Of a stretch of DNA of 64,000 nucleotides, positions 17,414-25,957 are shown in pieces. The position numbers and the translations under genes were made by a program. Position 1 is the first letter of the stretch; each line of letters begins with the position of its first letter. The DNA comes from Listeria costaricensis (lineage in GTDB: Bacteria; Bacillota; Bacilli; Lactobacillales; Listeriaceae): positions 201,171 through 265,170 of the forward strand of contig NZ_FXUT01000010.1 of assembly GCF_900183385.1 (NCBI RefSeq), given 5' to 3'. Below the pieces are notes generated by a model. The model did no database searches, was not told the origin of the DNA, and saw only the letters and a list, made by a program, of their open reading frames with translations.

Positions 17414-18526
17414 TTAATCTTCTAATTTGTATTGCAAGCGATTTTTGGCTTCATAGCGTTCCAGCGCCAGTTCGACAAGCTGCTCGATCAATTTGTCATA
17501 AGGAAGTCCGCTTGCCTCCCAAAGCAGTGGATACATGCTGACTGGTGTAAAGCCTGGCATCGTATTGATTTCATTTAAGAAAATCTGATTGTCTTTTGTT
17601 ACAAAGAAATCCGCTCGTACAAGTCCGCTTCCGTCTACGCCAAGAAAGGCTTGGATGGCATACTCTTTCAGTTGCTCAAGAACACCCGCGTCTAGTTCAG
17701 CCGGAATAATAAGAATCGTATCATCATCCTGATACTTGGCCTTGTAGTCGTAGAAAACATTTCCCTCACCTTTCGGCAAAATTTCTCCTGCAACGGAACA
17801 GACAGGCGTGTCATTCCCAAGAACGGCCATTTCAATCTCCCGCGCGTTTATTCCTTCTTCGACAACGATGCGGCGGTCAAAACGGAACGCCTCGACAATT
17901 GCCGCCTTTAATTCTTCCGGTGTTTCAGCTTTACTGATTCCCACGCTTGAACCTAAGTTGGCCGGCTTGACAAACATTGGGAATTTGATAGCCGCGCAAA
18001 TATCTTCGGTCATCTCATCGCCAAACTGTTCCCAATCGATCAATCTTAGCGATACAGTCGGCACCTGCGGAATCCCTGCATCTGCAAATACTTTTTTCAT
18101 CACGATTTTATCCATACCGGCTGCCGAAGCAAGCACACCATTGCCAACATACGGCAGATTCAGCACTTCAAGCAAGCCCTGCACCGTTCCATCTTCGCCA
18201 TTCGGTCCATGCAGCAGTGGAAAAACAACTGTATTCGTTTTTTCCGTCCCCACTTCAGCAGGATTGATGACGACGCCGGTAGATGTTTCATTCTGCTCTT
18301 TTGCTAGCGCAGTTTCATCGGCATCTTGGAAACGAAGCTGCTCGACAAACGTTAATTTTACTGTGATTTCAGGCCCTTTAATCCATTCGCCGTCATTTGT
18401 AATATAAACCGGACACGCAGCAAATTTATGTAAATCCAGTGCATTGATAACGGAAAAAGCAGTTCGAAGTGAGACTTCATGTTCTGCTGATTTGCCTCCG
18501 TATAACAGGATTAAGTTCGTTTTCAT
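17414..18526 (-). CDS. ddl: D-alanine--D-alanine ligase
   Basis: ATP-grasp enzyme joining two D-alanines. 370 residues. N-terminal LLYGGKSAEHEVSLRTA (8-24) is the Ddl family signature. The serine-rich ATP loop KPANLGSSVGISK lies near 192-204 and the C-terminal Mg2+ site FLNEINTMPGFTPVSMYP near 317-334. The Tyr/Phe that separates D-Ala from D-Lac specificity lies in the omega region and cannot be assigned by eye with certainty. Strong GGAGGG ribosome-binding site. First gene of the ddl-murF-esterase string. Confidence 0.95.
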   Translation of the reverse strand: MKTNLILLYGGKSAEHEVSLRTAFSVINALDLHKFAACPVYITNDGEWIKGPEITVKLTFVEQLRFQDADETALAKEQNETSTGVVINPAEVGTEKTNTVVFPLLHGPNGEDGTVQGLLEVLNLPYVGNGVLASAAGMDKIVMKKVFADAGIPQVPTVSLRLIDWEQFGDEMTEDICAAIKFPMFVKPANLGSSVGISKAETPEELKAAIVEAFRFDRRIVVEEGINAREIEMAVLGNDTPVCSVAGEILPKGEGNVFYDYKAKYQDDDTILIIPAELDAGVLEQLKEYAIQAFLGVDGSGLVRADFFVTKDNQIFLNEINTMPGFTPVSMYPLLWEASGLPYDKLIEQLVELALERYEAKNRLQYKLED

Positions 18527-18633
18527 ATAATTCCCTCCAAAAGACGTGCATTAAGCGCACATAGTTACGTACATAACTTCAATCTATTTTACCACGTTTT
18601 AGACGGATGAAAAGGATAAACTGATGAATTTTC

Positions 18634-18691
18634 GAAAAAAAACGTTGCACTTCACAGATTTTTTACTTTCTGCTGTGTACAACGTTTTTTT
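18634..18691 (-). terminator. Terminator of the SMR operon, symmetric
   Basis: AACGTTG (18641-18647) and CAACGTT (18680-18686) plus an inner CACAG/CTGTG stem, with T tracts on both strands. Confidence 0.8.
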
Positions 18692-19010
18692 AAACACCGG
18701 ATGTCAGTTTCAAGCCCACTACACCGGAAATAATCATCGCCATAAAAACCAGTTTCGCTACACTTTTTTTCTCTTTAAAGAAAAGCATCCCCATCACGAC
18801 ACTCCCAACTGCACCAATCCCTGTCCAAATTGCATAGCCAGTGCCAATCGGAATCGTTTTAAGCGCATGAGAAAGCAAAAAGAAACTGCCGCACATAAAT
18901 ACGATGGTAAGGACAGAAAACCAGAACCGCTTGAAGCCATCGGAAAGTTTCATCGTCACAACAAAGGCCATCTCACATAGCCCGGCAATAATCAAATAAA
19001 GCCAATCCAT
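18690..19010 (-). CDS. SMR-family efflux subunit 2 of a pair
   Basis: 106 residues, four membrane helices, essential Glu13 in AGLCEMAFVVTMK. Small multidrug resistance proteins exchange protons for cationic drugs or guanidinium as dimers. The start shares its first base region with the stop of the preceding SMR gene (19010), typical of obligate paired SMR genes such as YkkC/YkkD that work as heterodimers. Downstream of a TetR regulator in the same unit. The substrate is not readable from sequence. Confidence 0.88.
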   Translation of the reverse strand: MDWLYLIIAGLCEMAFVVTMKLSDGFKRFWFSVLTIVFMCGSFFLLSHALKTIPIGTGYAIWTGIGAVGSVVMGMLFFKEKKSVAKLVFMAMIISGVVGLKLTSGV

Positions 19011-19345
19011 CAGTCTTTTTCACCTGCTTTCCCGTCTACTAGCTTCAAGCCAATAATGCCAACAATCAAAACGAGCAGCGACAATATTTTCCAAAAGCCC
19101 GCCGATTCATTTAGGAAAAGCATGCCAACAAGCGCCGTTCCCGCTGCCCCTATTCCCGTAAAAACGGCATAAGCTGAGCCAATCGGAATTTTTTTCATTG
19201 CTTTTGCAAACAAGGCGAAGCTGACAAATAAAAACAGGATTGTGAGCAAACTCCAACTGAGCACAGTAAATCCGTGTGATTCTTTTAATCCAAAAGCCCA
19301 GACAATTTCCGATAGTCCGGCCAAAATCAAATAAAACCAAGCCAC
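19010..19345 (-). CDS. SMR-family efflux subunit 1, SugE/Gdx-like
   Basis: 111 residues, four membrane helices. Glu13 followed by IVWAFGLKESHGFT (Trp16, Gly19 and Lys21) gives the W-x-x-GLK pattern typical of the SugE/Gdx guanidinium-exporter branch. Begins four bases after the TetR stop and ends on the start of the second SMR gene. The partner does not keep the Gdx pattern, so a heterodimeric drug or guanidine-type cation exporter is the best guess. Confidence 0.88.
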   Translation of the reverse strand: MAWFYLILAGLSEIVWAFGLKESHGFTVLSWSLLTILFLFVSFALFAKAMKKIPIGSAYAVFTGIGAAGTALVGMLFLNESAGFWKILSLLVLIVGIIGLKLVDGKAGEKD

Positions 19346-19348
19346 AAT

Positions 19349-19921
19349 TTATAAGCTCCTTTCATTCTGATAAAGGATCGCCAAAGTTTCCCATGCCGAA
19401 TGCCGCCGTTTTTCAAATTCATCCGGTGTATAAATAGTATGTTCGACGCTCAGCCCATCTAAAAAGGCATAAAAAACGTGGAGCCAGCGATCCCGACTGC
19501 CCTTATCAGTAAGCTGCTCCGATAAGATGCCGCCTAAAAGGTCAAATGAGAGTTCTTCATAGTTTTTCGTTTCCTCCATCATTCTAGACTCCAGCGCTTT
19601 AGGCGGATAGTAAACCGCACGCTGAAAGAATTTTTTCGCTTCCGGTTCCCGTTCAAAATCGGTTGCTTTATAGAAGATTGCTTTTAAAAGCGCTACACTA
19701 CTCTCATGTTCTTCTTCACTTGCTTCATGAAAACTTTTTAGCTCTGTCTGAATGGTATCTCGGAAAATTTCCAAAAACAATTCTTCCTTTGATGCGAAAT
19801 GGGCGTAAATAGAAGGCGTTTTGATCCCGACAGCCTTGGCAATTTCGGATAAAGCCGTTCCTTCATAACCTTTTTCTGCAAATAAAGTTAAAGCCGCTTC
19901 TTTTAATTTGTTTTTTGACAT
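19349..19921 (-). CDS. TetR-family repressor of the SMR pair
   Basis: 190 residues. N-terminal helix-turn-helix (about 5-50: ALTLFAEKGYEGTALSEIAK then GIKTPSIYAHFASKEELF) is classic TetR. The C-terminal ligand domain is helical. It heads a three-gene unit with the two SMR genes and has a perfect dyad, its likely operator, just upstream. An AGGAGG ribosome-binding site precedes the ATG. Confidence 0.9.
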   Translation of the reverse strand: MSKNKLKEAALTLFAEKGYEGTALSEIAKAVGIKTPSIYAHFASKEELFLEIFRDTIQTELKSFHEASEEEHESSVALLKAIFYKATDFEREPEAKKFFQRAVYYPPKALESRMMEETKNYEELSFDLLGGILSEQLTDKGSRDRWLHVFYAFLDGLSVEHTIYTPDEFEKRRHSAWETLAILYQNERSL

Positions 19922-19941
19922 TGATATACCTCCTTTTCGTT

Positions 19942-19959
19942 AACTAACGTTCGTTAGTT
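19942..19959. promoter_or_regulatory. Palindromic operator upstream of the TetR gene
   Basis: AACTAACG-TT-CGTTAGTT is a perfect inverted repeat with 8-base arms, 20 bases ahead of the TetR start. Size and position suit autoregulation. Confidence 0.75.
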
Positions 19960-20069
19960 TTAAATTAACACATCTTGCTAAAAAAGTAAAGAAAGACATG
20001 ATTTATTCCATAAAAAAAGCTTTGAACCTTTAGAAGATCCAAAGCCTTTCCTAGAAAAGATGCTGCTGA

Positions 20070-20672
20070 TTAGTACCAGCCGTATTGTTCATGATGCGCT
20101 TTTGCATTGCTCCATGAACCGTAGCGACTTTGTACATAGCTGTCTGCCACACGTTCTTGATTGGCAGCAGAATAGTCACCATTTAGATAAGAATTCGTTA
20201 ATTGATAACGACCGATATATTTACCAGTCGAACTTACAGCAGAATAAGAACCGCCGGATTCTTTCTGTGCAATCCAATCTTTCGCTTGTTGTTCACTTGA
20301 ACTAGAAGTACTTGTTGTTTGACTTTGCTCAGTCGTATAAGTACTTTGCGTATTCGCAGGTGCTTGACTTACTTGTGTAGATTGTGTCGTGGTGGTTGTT
20401 TGTGCAGTCTGTGTCGTTTGTGCAACAGGGGCAGCAGTTGTTCCGCCTTCACCAACTTCTAATTGTTGTCCGACATAAATAAGGTTTATGTTGGAAATAT
20501 TATTATCTTGCGCGATTTTATCGACGGACGTGTTATTTTCGCTTGCGATTTTAGACAATGTATCACCTTGTGCGACATTGATCGTTTGTGCGTCTGCCAA
20601 ATGACCTCCTACAACCGTTGTAACTCCCACAACTACTGTAGCTACTGCCATTTTCAGTACGTTTTTATTCAT
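20070..20672 (-). CDS. Secreted LysM protein with APF/lytic-transglycosylase-like C-terminus
   Basis: 200 residues from the ATG at 20672, which has AAGGAG upstream; the longer frame to 20750 starts in the leader. Signal peptide about 1-27 (cut after LADA). One LysM domain (about 29-73, INVAQGDTLSKIASENN) binds peptidoglycan. A Thr/Gln/Ser-rich linker spans about 78-130. The C-terminal 70 residues (DWIAQKESGGSYSAVSSTGK through YGSWSNAKAHHEQYGWY) match the aggregation-promoting-factor / soluble transglycosylase-like domain, with Glu in QKESGG as the likely catalytic acid. Probably an exported cell-wall hydrolase. Monocistronic. Confidence 0.85.
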   Translation of the reverse strand: MNKNVLKMAVATVVVGVTTVVGGHLADAQTINVAQGDTLSKIASENNTSVDKIAQDNNISNINLIYVGQQLEVGEGGTTAAPVAQTTQTAQTTTTTQSTQVSQAPANTQSTYTTEQSQTTSTSSSSEQQAKDWIAQKESGGSYSAVSSTGKYIGRYQLTNSYLNGDYSAANQERVADSYVQSRYGSWSNAKAHHEQYGWY

Positions 20673-21051
20673 TCTCAAAAGACAACTCCTTAATTTGTAA
20701 TGAGCATACATCGTAACATAGCCATTATTGCAAAACAATATAAAAAACATATCAGTTCATTACAGTTCAGCGTCAAATATTGGAGAAAAATAACAGATTT
20801 TCTCATCTTTTTCTTTACCTATTTTAAAAATCATCCCGTGCGCAAGACACTTTAAACAAAAAAACCCTTTCCCCAAGCAAAAACAGACCGCTCTATGTTC
20901 CAAGGCCTTTTTCACTGAAAAAATTTCATTCTTATTCATTAAAAAAACGACACCCGACAAATGCGCGGATATCGTTTTCAGTTTCGACATCTAGATGTAA
21001 AAATGTCATCGTATGTTAACTTCTTGTTACAGTGTTTTTATTCATTTTGAA
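20673..21051 (-). other. Intergenic region upstream of the LysM gene
   Basis: Holds the leader of the LysM gene. A 76-codon frame here (20760-20990) has no ribosome-binding site and is cysteine/phenylalanine-rich low-quality sequence. I see no RNA gene or repeat. Confidence 0.35.
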
Positions 21052-21819
21052 TTAACTTTCTACTAAATTCCATTCATTTTGTTTCAAATCATAGTGTAAA
21101 ACTGCCGGAATGGTTCGATAAGCAATTGGTTCACTTGAACGCTCTAATTCATGCATTTCTTCAAGTAAATCGATCCCAATTGGAATTTTTAAAGCCGTTC
21201 TTGTTTTTTCTGCATCTAAAAAGGCCACGCAAGCTCCTTCTTTAAAATAACCAGAAAGTCTTTTTAATACGGGAACTGGCGGACTGACAATCCGACGTTT
21301 CTTTGTGAAACCGAATAAAGCTTTTTCCTGCAGCATCTCCGTTGTTTTTTTCGCAATCACATAACTGAGTAGCTCATAGAAATGGTTCATATTGCGATAG
21401 TAAACTTTATTATACCAGCCATCCTCTTTGGTTAAATAAATGAAATTGTTTTGCAATTTGTAATAAAAAGGCGAACGTAAATGACGCCCCGTGTGCGCCA
21501 AATAGAGAAGCTCCGCAATTTCTTGCGGGGAAAGCTGGTTGACCAAATCAATTTCTTCAAAATCCACCCAGCAAAAATGATCGAATTTGTGCACCGATTG
21601 ATTTTTAAGCTTTGACAGTGTGACTGTCTCGACAAAATCAAAGGCCGTGTGCGCGTTAAAAGAGACATCAGAAAAACGGTGCTTAAGCAATAAAATGTGT
21701 TCTGGCGGTAATCCAACGCCATTCATAAAATCGCAAAAATCGATGCCGCTCGTCACGACATTGTTAATCTCACTATCCATATGAATATATACTGATTGAT
21801 TTACGGTATCTTTTTTCAT
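21052..21819 (-). CDS. Conserved-looking cytoplasmic protein of unknown function
   Basis: 255 residues, no signal peptide or membrane segment. Features include a CWVDFEEIDLVNQLSPQEIAELLYL stretch (about 85-109) and a central aromatic region (YKLQNNFIYLTKEDGWYNKV). Codon use looks genuine and a GAGGATC ribosome-binding site precedes the ATG. I do not recognise a family. It lies alone between the LysM gene and the small 48-residue ORF, all on the minus strand. Confidence 0.65.
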   Translation of the reverse strand: MKKDTVNQSVYIHMDSEINNVVTSGIDFCDFMNGVGLPPEHILLLKHRFSDVSFNAHTAFDFVETVTLSKLKNQSVHKFDHFCWVDFEEIDLVNQLSPQEIAELLYLAHTGRHLRSPFYYKLQNNFIYLTKEDGWYNKVYYRNMNHFYELLSYVIAKKTTEMLQEKALFGFTKKRRIVSPPVPVLKRLSGYFKEGACVAFLDAEKTRTALKIPIGIDLLEEMHELERSSEPIAYRTIPAVLHYDLKQNEWNLVES

Positions 21820-21960
21820 TTATGATCCTCATTCTACATCTATTTAACAAATTAAAGGTAATCTTCCATATTCTATCATACTATATTTTTACTCAAAATA
21901 TGTATCAAAAAACTCAAAACTTGATTACTATATCGTAACAGCTTCAAAAAATGCTTGATA

Positions 21961-21992
21961 AAAGAAAAAGCTAAGCATCTTTCACTTAGCTT
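21961..21992 (-). terminator. Terminator of the 48-residue ORF
   Basis: GCTAAG (21970-21975) / CTTAGC (21985-21990), then TTTTTCTTT on the minus strand. It overlaps the region right after the stop. Confidence 0.75.
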
Positions 21993-21993
21993 G

Positions 21994-22140
21994 TTACCTT
22001 AAACTCAATTTAACATTTGGCATCTGTTTCACATTCAATGCTTTCCAGATATCGTTTCGTGATTTTGTTTTCTCTACAACGATACCTTTTTGTTCTAATT
22101 GACGGATAATCTTATTTAATTCTGCATGGCTTTCTCTCAT
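21994..22140 (-). CDS. Small protein of 48 residues
   Basis: Starts ATG at 22140 behind GGAGTGGTGAAT and ends at TAA 21994-21996, immediately before a terminator. The product is basic and helical: MRESHAELNKIIRQLEQKG then IVVEKTKSRNDIWKALN. Signal-free, no membrane helix. Good ribosome-binding site, balanced composition and a dedicated terminator make it a real gene despite its size. Function unknown; could be a small regulator or antitoxin-like protein. Confidence 0.65.
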   Translation of the reverse strand: MRESHAELNKIIRQLEQKGIVVEKTKSRNDIWKALNVKQMPNVKLSLR

Positions 22141-22632
22141 ATTCACCACTCCGTTCAAACTCGTTTTCAATCATCTCTTTTTATATCTTCACTCTAACAT
22201 ATATCCGAGTAAATGAATAGTCTTTTTTCAAATTTTTATTGTAATTTAACGAATCATTCTCTTCATTTTTTAGTAGAAAGCGTTTAAAAACCGAATTATT
22301 GTTGAAGTATCGAACTGATTATTAGGTTTTATTACCAGATGCTTATTTTTTCTGACAAATCCACTTTCTTCTATAATATAGCTGATAGACTTGCCATCGC
22401 CTTTTTCATTCACACGATCATTATAAAGGTGTGTTTTCATCAGTAAAGAAACCCCACCCCATTCGCGCCGCGCACATGATGGTGTGAGAAAAAGTTTGAA
22501 TGCTTGGGGAATTAGAGCCGCTCAGCTGTGACCACACTGACAGCCAGAATAAATATTTTAAATCCGCACTCCTCCATTGTCGCCTGCTTAGAGAAATTAG
22601 CTGCGAAAATTTAATTTTGCGGTTTTCCTGCA
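22141..22632 (-). other. Intergenic region with protein-like sequence in two offset frames
   Basis: On the minus strand one frame is open from 22636 to 22421 (71 codons). The next frame is open for roughly 80 codons down to TAA 22270-22272, including an ATG at 22440 giving 56 residues (MKTHLYNDRVNEKGDGKSIS and onward). Both look protein-like and they overlap in a GC-rich core (about 22440-22540) inside AT-rich flanks. No strong ribosome-binding site. It may be a frameshifted relic or a structured RNA. I recognise no family. Confidence 0.35.
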
Positions 22633-22667
22633 TCAAAAAAACGGCCTAGCATGCTGCTAAGCCGTTC
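22633..22667 (-). terminator. Terminator of the glnPQ-type operon
   Basis: AACGGC-CTAGCA / TGCTAA-GCCGTT hairpin (22640-22666) and a T7 tract on the minus strand. Confidence 0.85.
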
Positions 22668-22673
22668 ATCCTT

Positions 22674-23402
22674 TTATAAGACTTTTTCCAAGAAGCTGAT
22701 CGTCCGTTCATGCTTCGGATGATCAAAAATTTCTTCTGGGGTTCCTTGTTCAATAATATAGCCGCCATCCATGAAAATCACACGGTCGCCCACTTCACGA
22801 GCAAAACCCATTTCATGCGTGACAACCATCATGGTCATCCCCTCTTTGGCTAGATCCTTCATGACACCGAGTACTTCTCCAACCATTTCGGGATCGAGCG
22901 CCGATGTCGGTTCATCGAAAAGCATAATGTCTGGATTCATCGCAAGCGCGCGGGCAATCGCGACACGCTGCTTTTGACCACCGGAAAGCTGATCTGGATA
23001 GGCCGACGCTTTTTCTTGCAAGCCGACTCGTTCAAGAAGCTTCATTGCTGTTTTTTCGGCCTCTTCTTTAGATAATTTGCCCAGTTCCATAGGGGCAAAA
23101 CTGATATTCCGTAAAATATTCATATGAGGAAATAGGTTGAAATGCTGGAATACCATCCCGATATTTTCGCGAACCTTGTTGATATCGGTCGTCTTATCTG
23201 TTAACTGATAATCATCGACCACCACTTCGCCGCCTGAAATTTCTTCCAGTCGGTTCATGCAGCGGAGAAAAGTACTTTTCCCAGAGCCTGACGGGCCAAT
23301 CACACAAACAACTTCGCCTTCTTGCACTTCCAAATCAATGCCTTTTAAAACTTCATTCGTACCAAAGCTTTTTTTCAGTCCAGTTACTTTTAATTTGGTC
23401 AT
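22674..23402 (-). CDS. glnQ: Polar amino acid ABC transporter, ATP-binding subunit
   Basis: 242 residues. Walker [10 protein letters not shown] (Lys42), Q-loop [10 protein letters not shown] (about 84-93), signature [15 protein letters not shown] (about 137) and Walker [14 protein letters not shown] (about 160). The FNLFPH Q-loop is the hallmark of polar amino acid importers (GlnQ/HisP). The start overlaps the stop of the fused binding/permease gene by four bases. Together they make a two-gene importer, most likely for glutamine. Confidence 0.92.
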   Translation of the reverse strand: MTKLKVTGLKKSFGTNEVLKGIDLEVQEGEVVCVIGPSGSGKSTFLRCMNRLEEISGGEVVVDDYQLTDKTTDINKVRENIGMVFQHFNLFPHMNILRNISFAPMELGKLSKEEAEKTAMKLLERVGLQEKASAYPDQLSGGQKQRVAIARALAMNPDIMLFDEPTSALDPEMVGEVLGVMKDLAKEGMTMMVVTHEMGFAREVGDRVIFMDGGYIIEQGTPEEIFDHPKHERTISFLEKVL

Positions 23403-24826
23403 TTCGCCATTCTCCTTTCAAGCACATTGGATAGTTTGGTCAAGAGTGTGATCACAACGAGATACATGATCGCAACTACTAGCCAGATGCCGGTCGATTC
23501 AAACGTGCGGGCAATAATGATCTTGCCGGCTTGTGTCAACTCGACGATACCGATGACACTCATGATCGACGTATCTTTCAGTGTAATGACAAACTGGTTG
23601 ATAAATGATGGCACCATGACGCGAACTGCTTGCGGTAAGATAATTTTGCGCATCGATTTACCATATGGAAGTCCCAGCGAACGCGCCGCTTCCATTTGTC
23701 CTTTATCGATGGCATTGATACCACCACGGATGATTTCTGTAATATAGGCCCCGGCATTCAAGCTGAGTGTGATGATGGCAGCCAGATTCGGATCCATTCG
23801 GAAATTAAAGGCTTGTGGAATACCGAAATAAATAAAGAATGCCAAAACGATCAGTGGGATCCCACGGAAAATATCGACATAAACGGTTGCAATGCCACGT
23901 AAGAATTTGTTGCGGCTTACTTTGAGGAAGCCAAAAGCAAGACCTAGAATGGCTGCAAAGAATAGCGAGATGAACGTCAATTTGACCGTATTCCATAGTC
24001 CCTTAAGCAGGGCTGGCCAGCTGTCGTTCAGTGTATCAAGGAAAGTGGCCGGTTTCGTATCAGTGCCAATATATTTGTCGAGAATTTTATCATATTCACC
24101 GCTTGCCTTGATGTCCGCCAGTCCTTGGTTGAACATCTGCAGCAGTTCCTGATTTTGTCCTTTTTTCACAGCGAATCCGTACGAGCCGCCTTTTTCTTTT
24201 TCCGTCACAATTTTCAGACCGTTGCCTTGTTTGACCCCGTATGCTAGTACCGGATAGTCGTCAAAGCAGGCTACTGAGTTTCCGCCCTTCACGTCTTCAT
24301 ACATGCTGGCAGAATCATCAAAAGGTACGAGCGTGTAGCCGTATTTGTCCTGATTCGCTTCTGCAAACTGGTAACCTTCCGTCCCCGTCTTAACCGCGAC
24401 TTTTTTACCTTTTAGATCTTTATAGCTCTTGATATCATTGTTGTCTTCACTGACTGCCATGACGACGCCCGATTCAAAATACGGATCGGAGAAATCAAAT
24501 TTTTGCTTTCTCTCATCGGTGATACTCATGCCGGCGATCACGCCATCAACTTGACCCGCTTCAAGCGCTTGAACAGCGGCATTAAAGCCCATTGGTTTGA
24601 CTTCATAGGTAAAACCCTGGTCTTTGGCAATCGCAGCCAGAATGTCCATGTCAATCCCGACCAGATCACCATTGCTATCTTTAAATTCAAATGGTGCAAA
24701 TGTTTCATCGGTTGCAATCGTATAGTCTACATCTTTTGCCTGTACTGTCTGTGCACCGCTTGTCCCTACAATAACTAAAATTACTGCTGCTAAAAGGAGC
24801 GGCCAGATGCTTCTCAGTTTCTTCAT
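23399..24826 (-). CDS. glnP: Fused substrate-binding protein / permease of a polar amino acid ABC transporter
   Basis: 475 residues joining two usual genes. Signal peptide about 1-30 ([10 protein letters not shown]), periplasmic-binding-type domain about 33-262 ([20 protein letters not shown] onward, with [15 protein letters not shown]), then a His/Glu/Gln permease domain about 278-475. The permease shows the conserved [22 protein letters not shown] cytoplasmic loop that docks on the ATPase. The binding domain is thus tethered outside the membrane. Same layout as lactococcal/listerial GlnP. GGGGGAGGAAA ribosome-binding site. Confidence 0.92.
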   Translation of the reverse strand: MKKLRSIWPLLLAAVILVIVGTSGAQTVQAKDVDYTIATDETFAPFEFKDSNGDLVGIDMDILAAIAKDQGFTYEVKPMGFNAAVQALEAGQVDGVIAGMSITDERKQKFDFSDPYFESGVVMAVSEDNNDIKSYKDLKGKKVAVKTGTEGYQFAEANQDKYGYTLVPFDDSASMYEDVKGGNSVACFDDYPVLAYGVKQGNGLKIVTEKEKGGSYGFAVKKGQNQELLQMFNQGLADIKASGEYDKILDKYIGTDTKPATFLDTLNDSWPALLKGLWNTVKLTFISLFFAAILGLAFGFLKVSRNKFLRGIATVYVDIFRGIPLIVLAFFIYFGIPQAFNFRMDPNLAAIITLSLNAGAYITEIIRGGINAIDKGQMEAARSLGLPYGKSMRKIILPQAVRVMVPSFINQFVITLKDTSIMSVIGIVELTQAGKIIIARTFESTGIWLVVAIMYLVVITLLTKLSNVLERRMAK

Positions 24827-25162
24827 TATTTCCTCCCCCGAATAACGATGTATTCTGCTTCCATTTATTTCTATAGATGACTTTCATCTAAACATACCCT
24901 ATTGGATAATTACCTTTAAAATTTTACCATAAGCTTCTGTTATTGACCATAGTTATTTGAGATAAGTTTTTATATTTGACAAAATATGTTAGAATATCTG
25001 ACATAAAAATGCATGTAAAAACAGAGAAAAAGGCATAAGTTTCTTTTGTAATTAAAGAAACTTATACCTTCTAATAAAAAAGTCCACTTTCTAAATAATT
25101 GACTTTCTGGAGTAAGGAAAGTTGCCAGTATCGCCTTTCATACGGTATCTTAATAGTAAAGC
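24827..25162 (-). promoter_or_regulatory. Intergenic region: glnPQ upstream DNA and ridA terminator
   Basis: No gene. A TAAAAT -10 candidate (minus strand, near 24930) with a poor -35 lies about 100 bases ahead of glnP. The ridA-side terminator occupies 25025-25071. The rest is AT-rich without a clear element. Confidence 0.4.
25025..25071 (-). terminator. Terminator downstream of ridA
   Basis: AAGGCATAAGTTTCTT (25030-25045) pairs with AAAGAAACTTATACCTT (25054-25070), with one mismatch. Minus-strand T5 follows. Confidence 0.75.
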
Positions 25163-25540
25163 TTAGGCGAGGGCAACTGCTTCAATTTCGATTGCGGCAT
25201 CCAGCGGCAGCTTGGCCACTTGGAAGGCACTTCTAGCGGGGAAATCATTTTCAAAAAAGCTCGCATACACATCATTGACCGCGGCAAAATCTGCTAAGTC
25301 TTTGAAAAACACGGTGACTTTGACAAGGTTCTCGAGGCTTGAGCCGCCTTCTTCTAAAACAGCACGTAAATTTCTAAAAGCTTGTTCTGCTTGGCTGACT
25401 GCTCCAGCTTTGAGTTCGCCTGTCGCCGGATCAATGCCTAGCTGACCGGATGTATAGATAAAGCCATTCGCCTTTACAGCTTGCGAATACGGGCCGAGTG
25501 CTTTTGGCGCCTGTTCTGTATGGATGATCGTTTTTGTCAT
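25163..25540 (-). CDS. ridA: RidA family enamine/imine deaminase
   Basis: 125 residues, YjgF/YER057c/UK114 fold. It hydrolyses reactive 2-aminoacrylate and related enamines released by PLP enzymes. Family motifs: APKALGPYSQAV (10-21), GFIYTSGQLGIDP (26-38), VTVFFKDLADFAAVNDVY (about 74-91), and ARSAFQVAKLPLDAAIEIEAVA (about 102-123), where the Arg contacts the substrate carboxylate. Single gene with its own terminator. Confidence 0.93.
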   Translation of the reverse strand: MTKTIIHTEQAPKALGPYSQAVKANGFIYTSGQLGIDPATGELKAGAVSQAEQAFRNLRAVLEEGGSSLENLVKVTVFFKDLADFAAVNDVYASFFENDFPARSAFQVAKLPLDAAIEIEAVALA

Positions 25541-25635
25541 ACTAATCCCTGCTTTCTTTTTGATATGTGTTTATTTTAGCCGAAGTGGAAAAATTTTGCA
25601 AAATTCTATTTTTAAGTAGAAGGAGAGACTTATTC

Positions 25636-25905
25636 ATGTTCATCCTATGGTTCACTTGTTATCTGCTGGTAGTTTCACTCATCAGTTTTAGTTTATTCGG
25701 GATTGATAAACGGCGGGCGATCAAACATCGTTACCGAATCCCCGAGTCAGTTTTACTGCTGTCTGCTTTTTGCGGTGGTGCGTTTGGCGGATGGTTGGGT
25801 ATGCAGGTTTTCCATCATAAAACGCGGAAAATGAAGTTTAAAATTTTAATGCCTATGGCGATGCTTTTAGTCGCTATTGTCCTGATTTTTTTCCTTAATA
25901 AATAG
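25636..25905 (+). CDS. DUF1294 small membrane protein
   Basis: 89 residues from the ATG at 25636, chosen for its AAGGAGAG ribosome-binding site over an upstream in-frame start at 25567. Hydrophobic helices at about 4-22, 38-55 and 68-86. The conserved FGIDKRRAIKHRYRIPE block (about 20-36) and GGAFGGWLGMQVFHHKTRK (about 47-65) are DUF1294 hallmarks. Function unknown. Convergent with the Ca2+ ATPase and sharing a terminator with it. Confidence 0.8.
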   Translation: MFILWFTCYLLVVSLISFSLFGIDKRRAIKHRYRIPESVLLLSAFCGGAFGGWLGMQVFHHKTRKMKFKILMPMAMLLVAIVLIFFLNK

Positions 25906-25957
25906 GAAGCAGGTCGAATCAACAGCGCTCATTTTTGTTGATTCGACCTGCTTTCTT
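25906..25957. terminator. Bidirectional terminator between DUF1294 and Ca2+ ATPase genes
   Basis: GAAGCAGGTCGAATCAACA (25906-25924) and its complement (25936-25954) form a 19-base, nearly perfect stem. Pyrimidine-rich tracts flank it on both strands. Confidence 0.9.

Noticed and set aside
18634..19345. Guanidine riboswitch ahead of the SMR pair
   Set aside because: The SMR genes follow the TetR gene by four bases, leaving no leader room; the TetR leader is short and carries a palindrome instead.
20760..20990. 76-codon minus-strand ORF upstream of the LysM gene
   Set aside because: No ribosome-binding site, odd composition, sits in promoter DNA.
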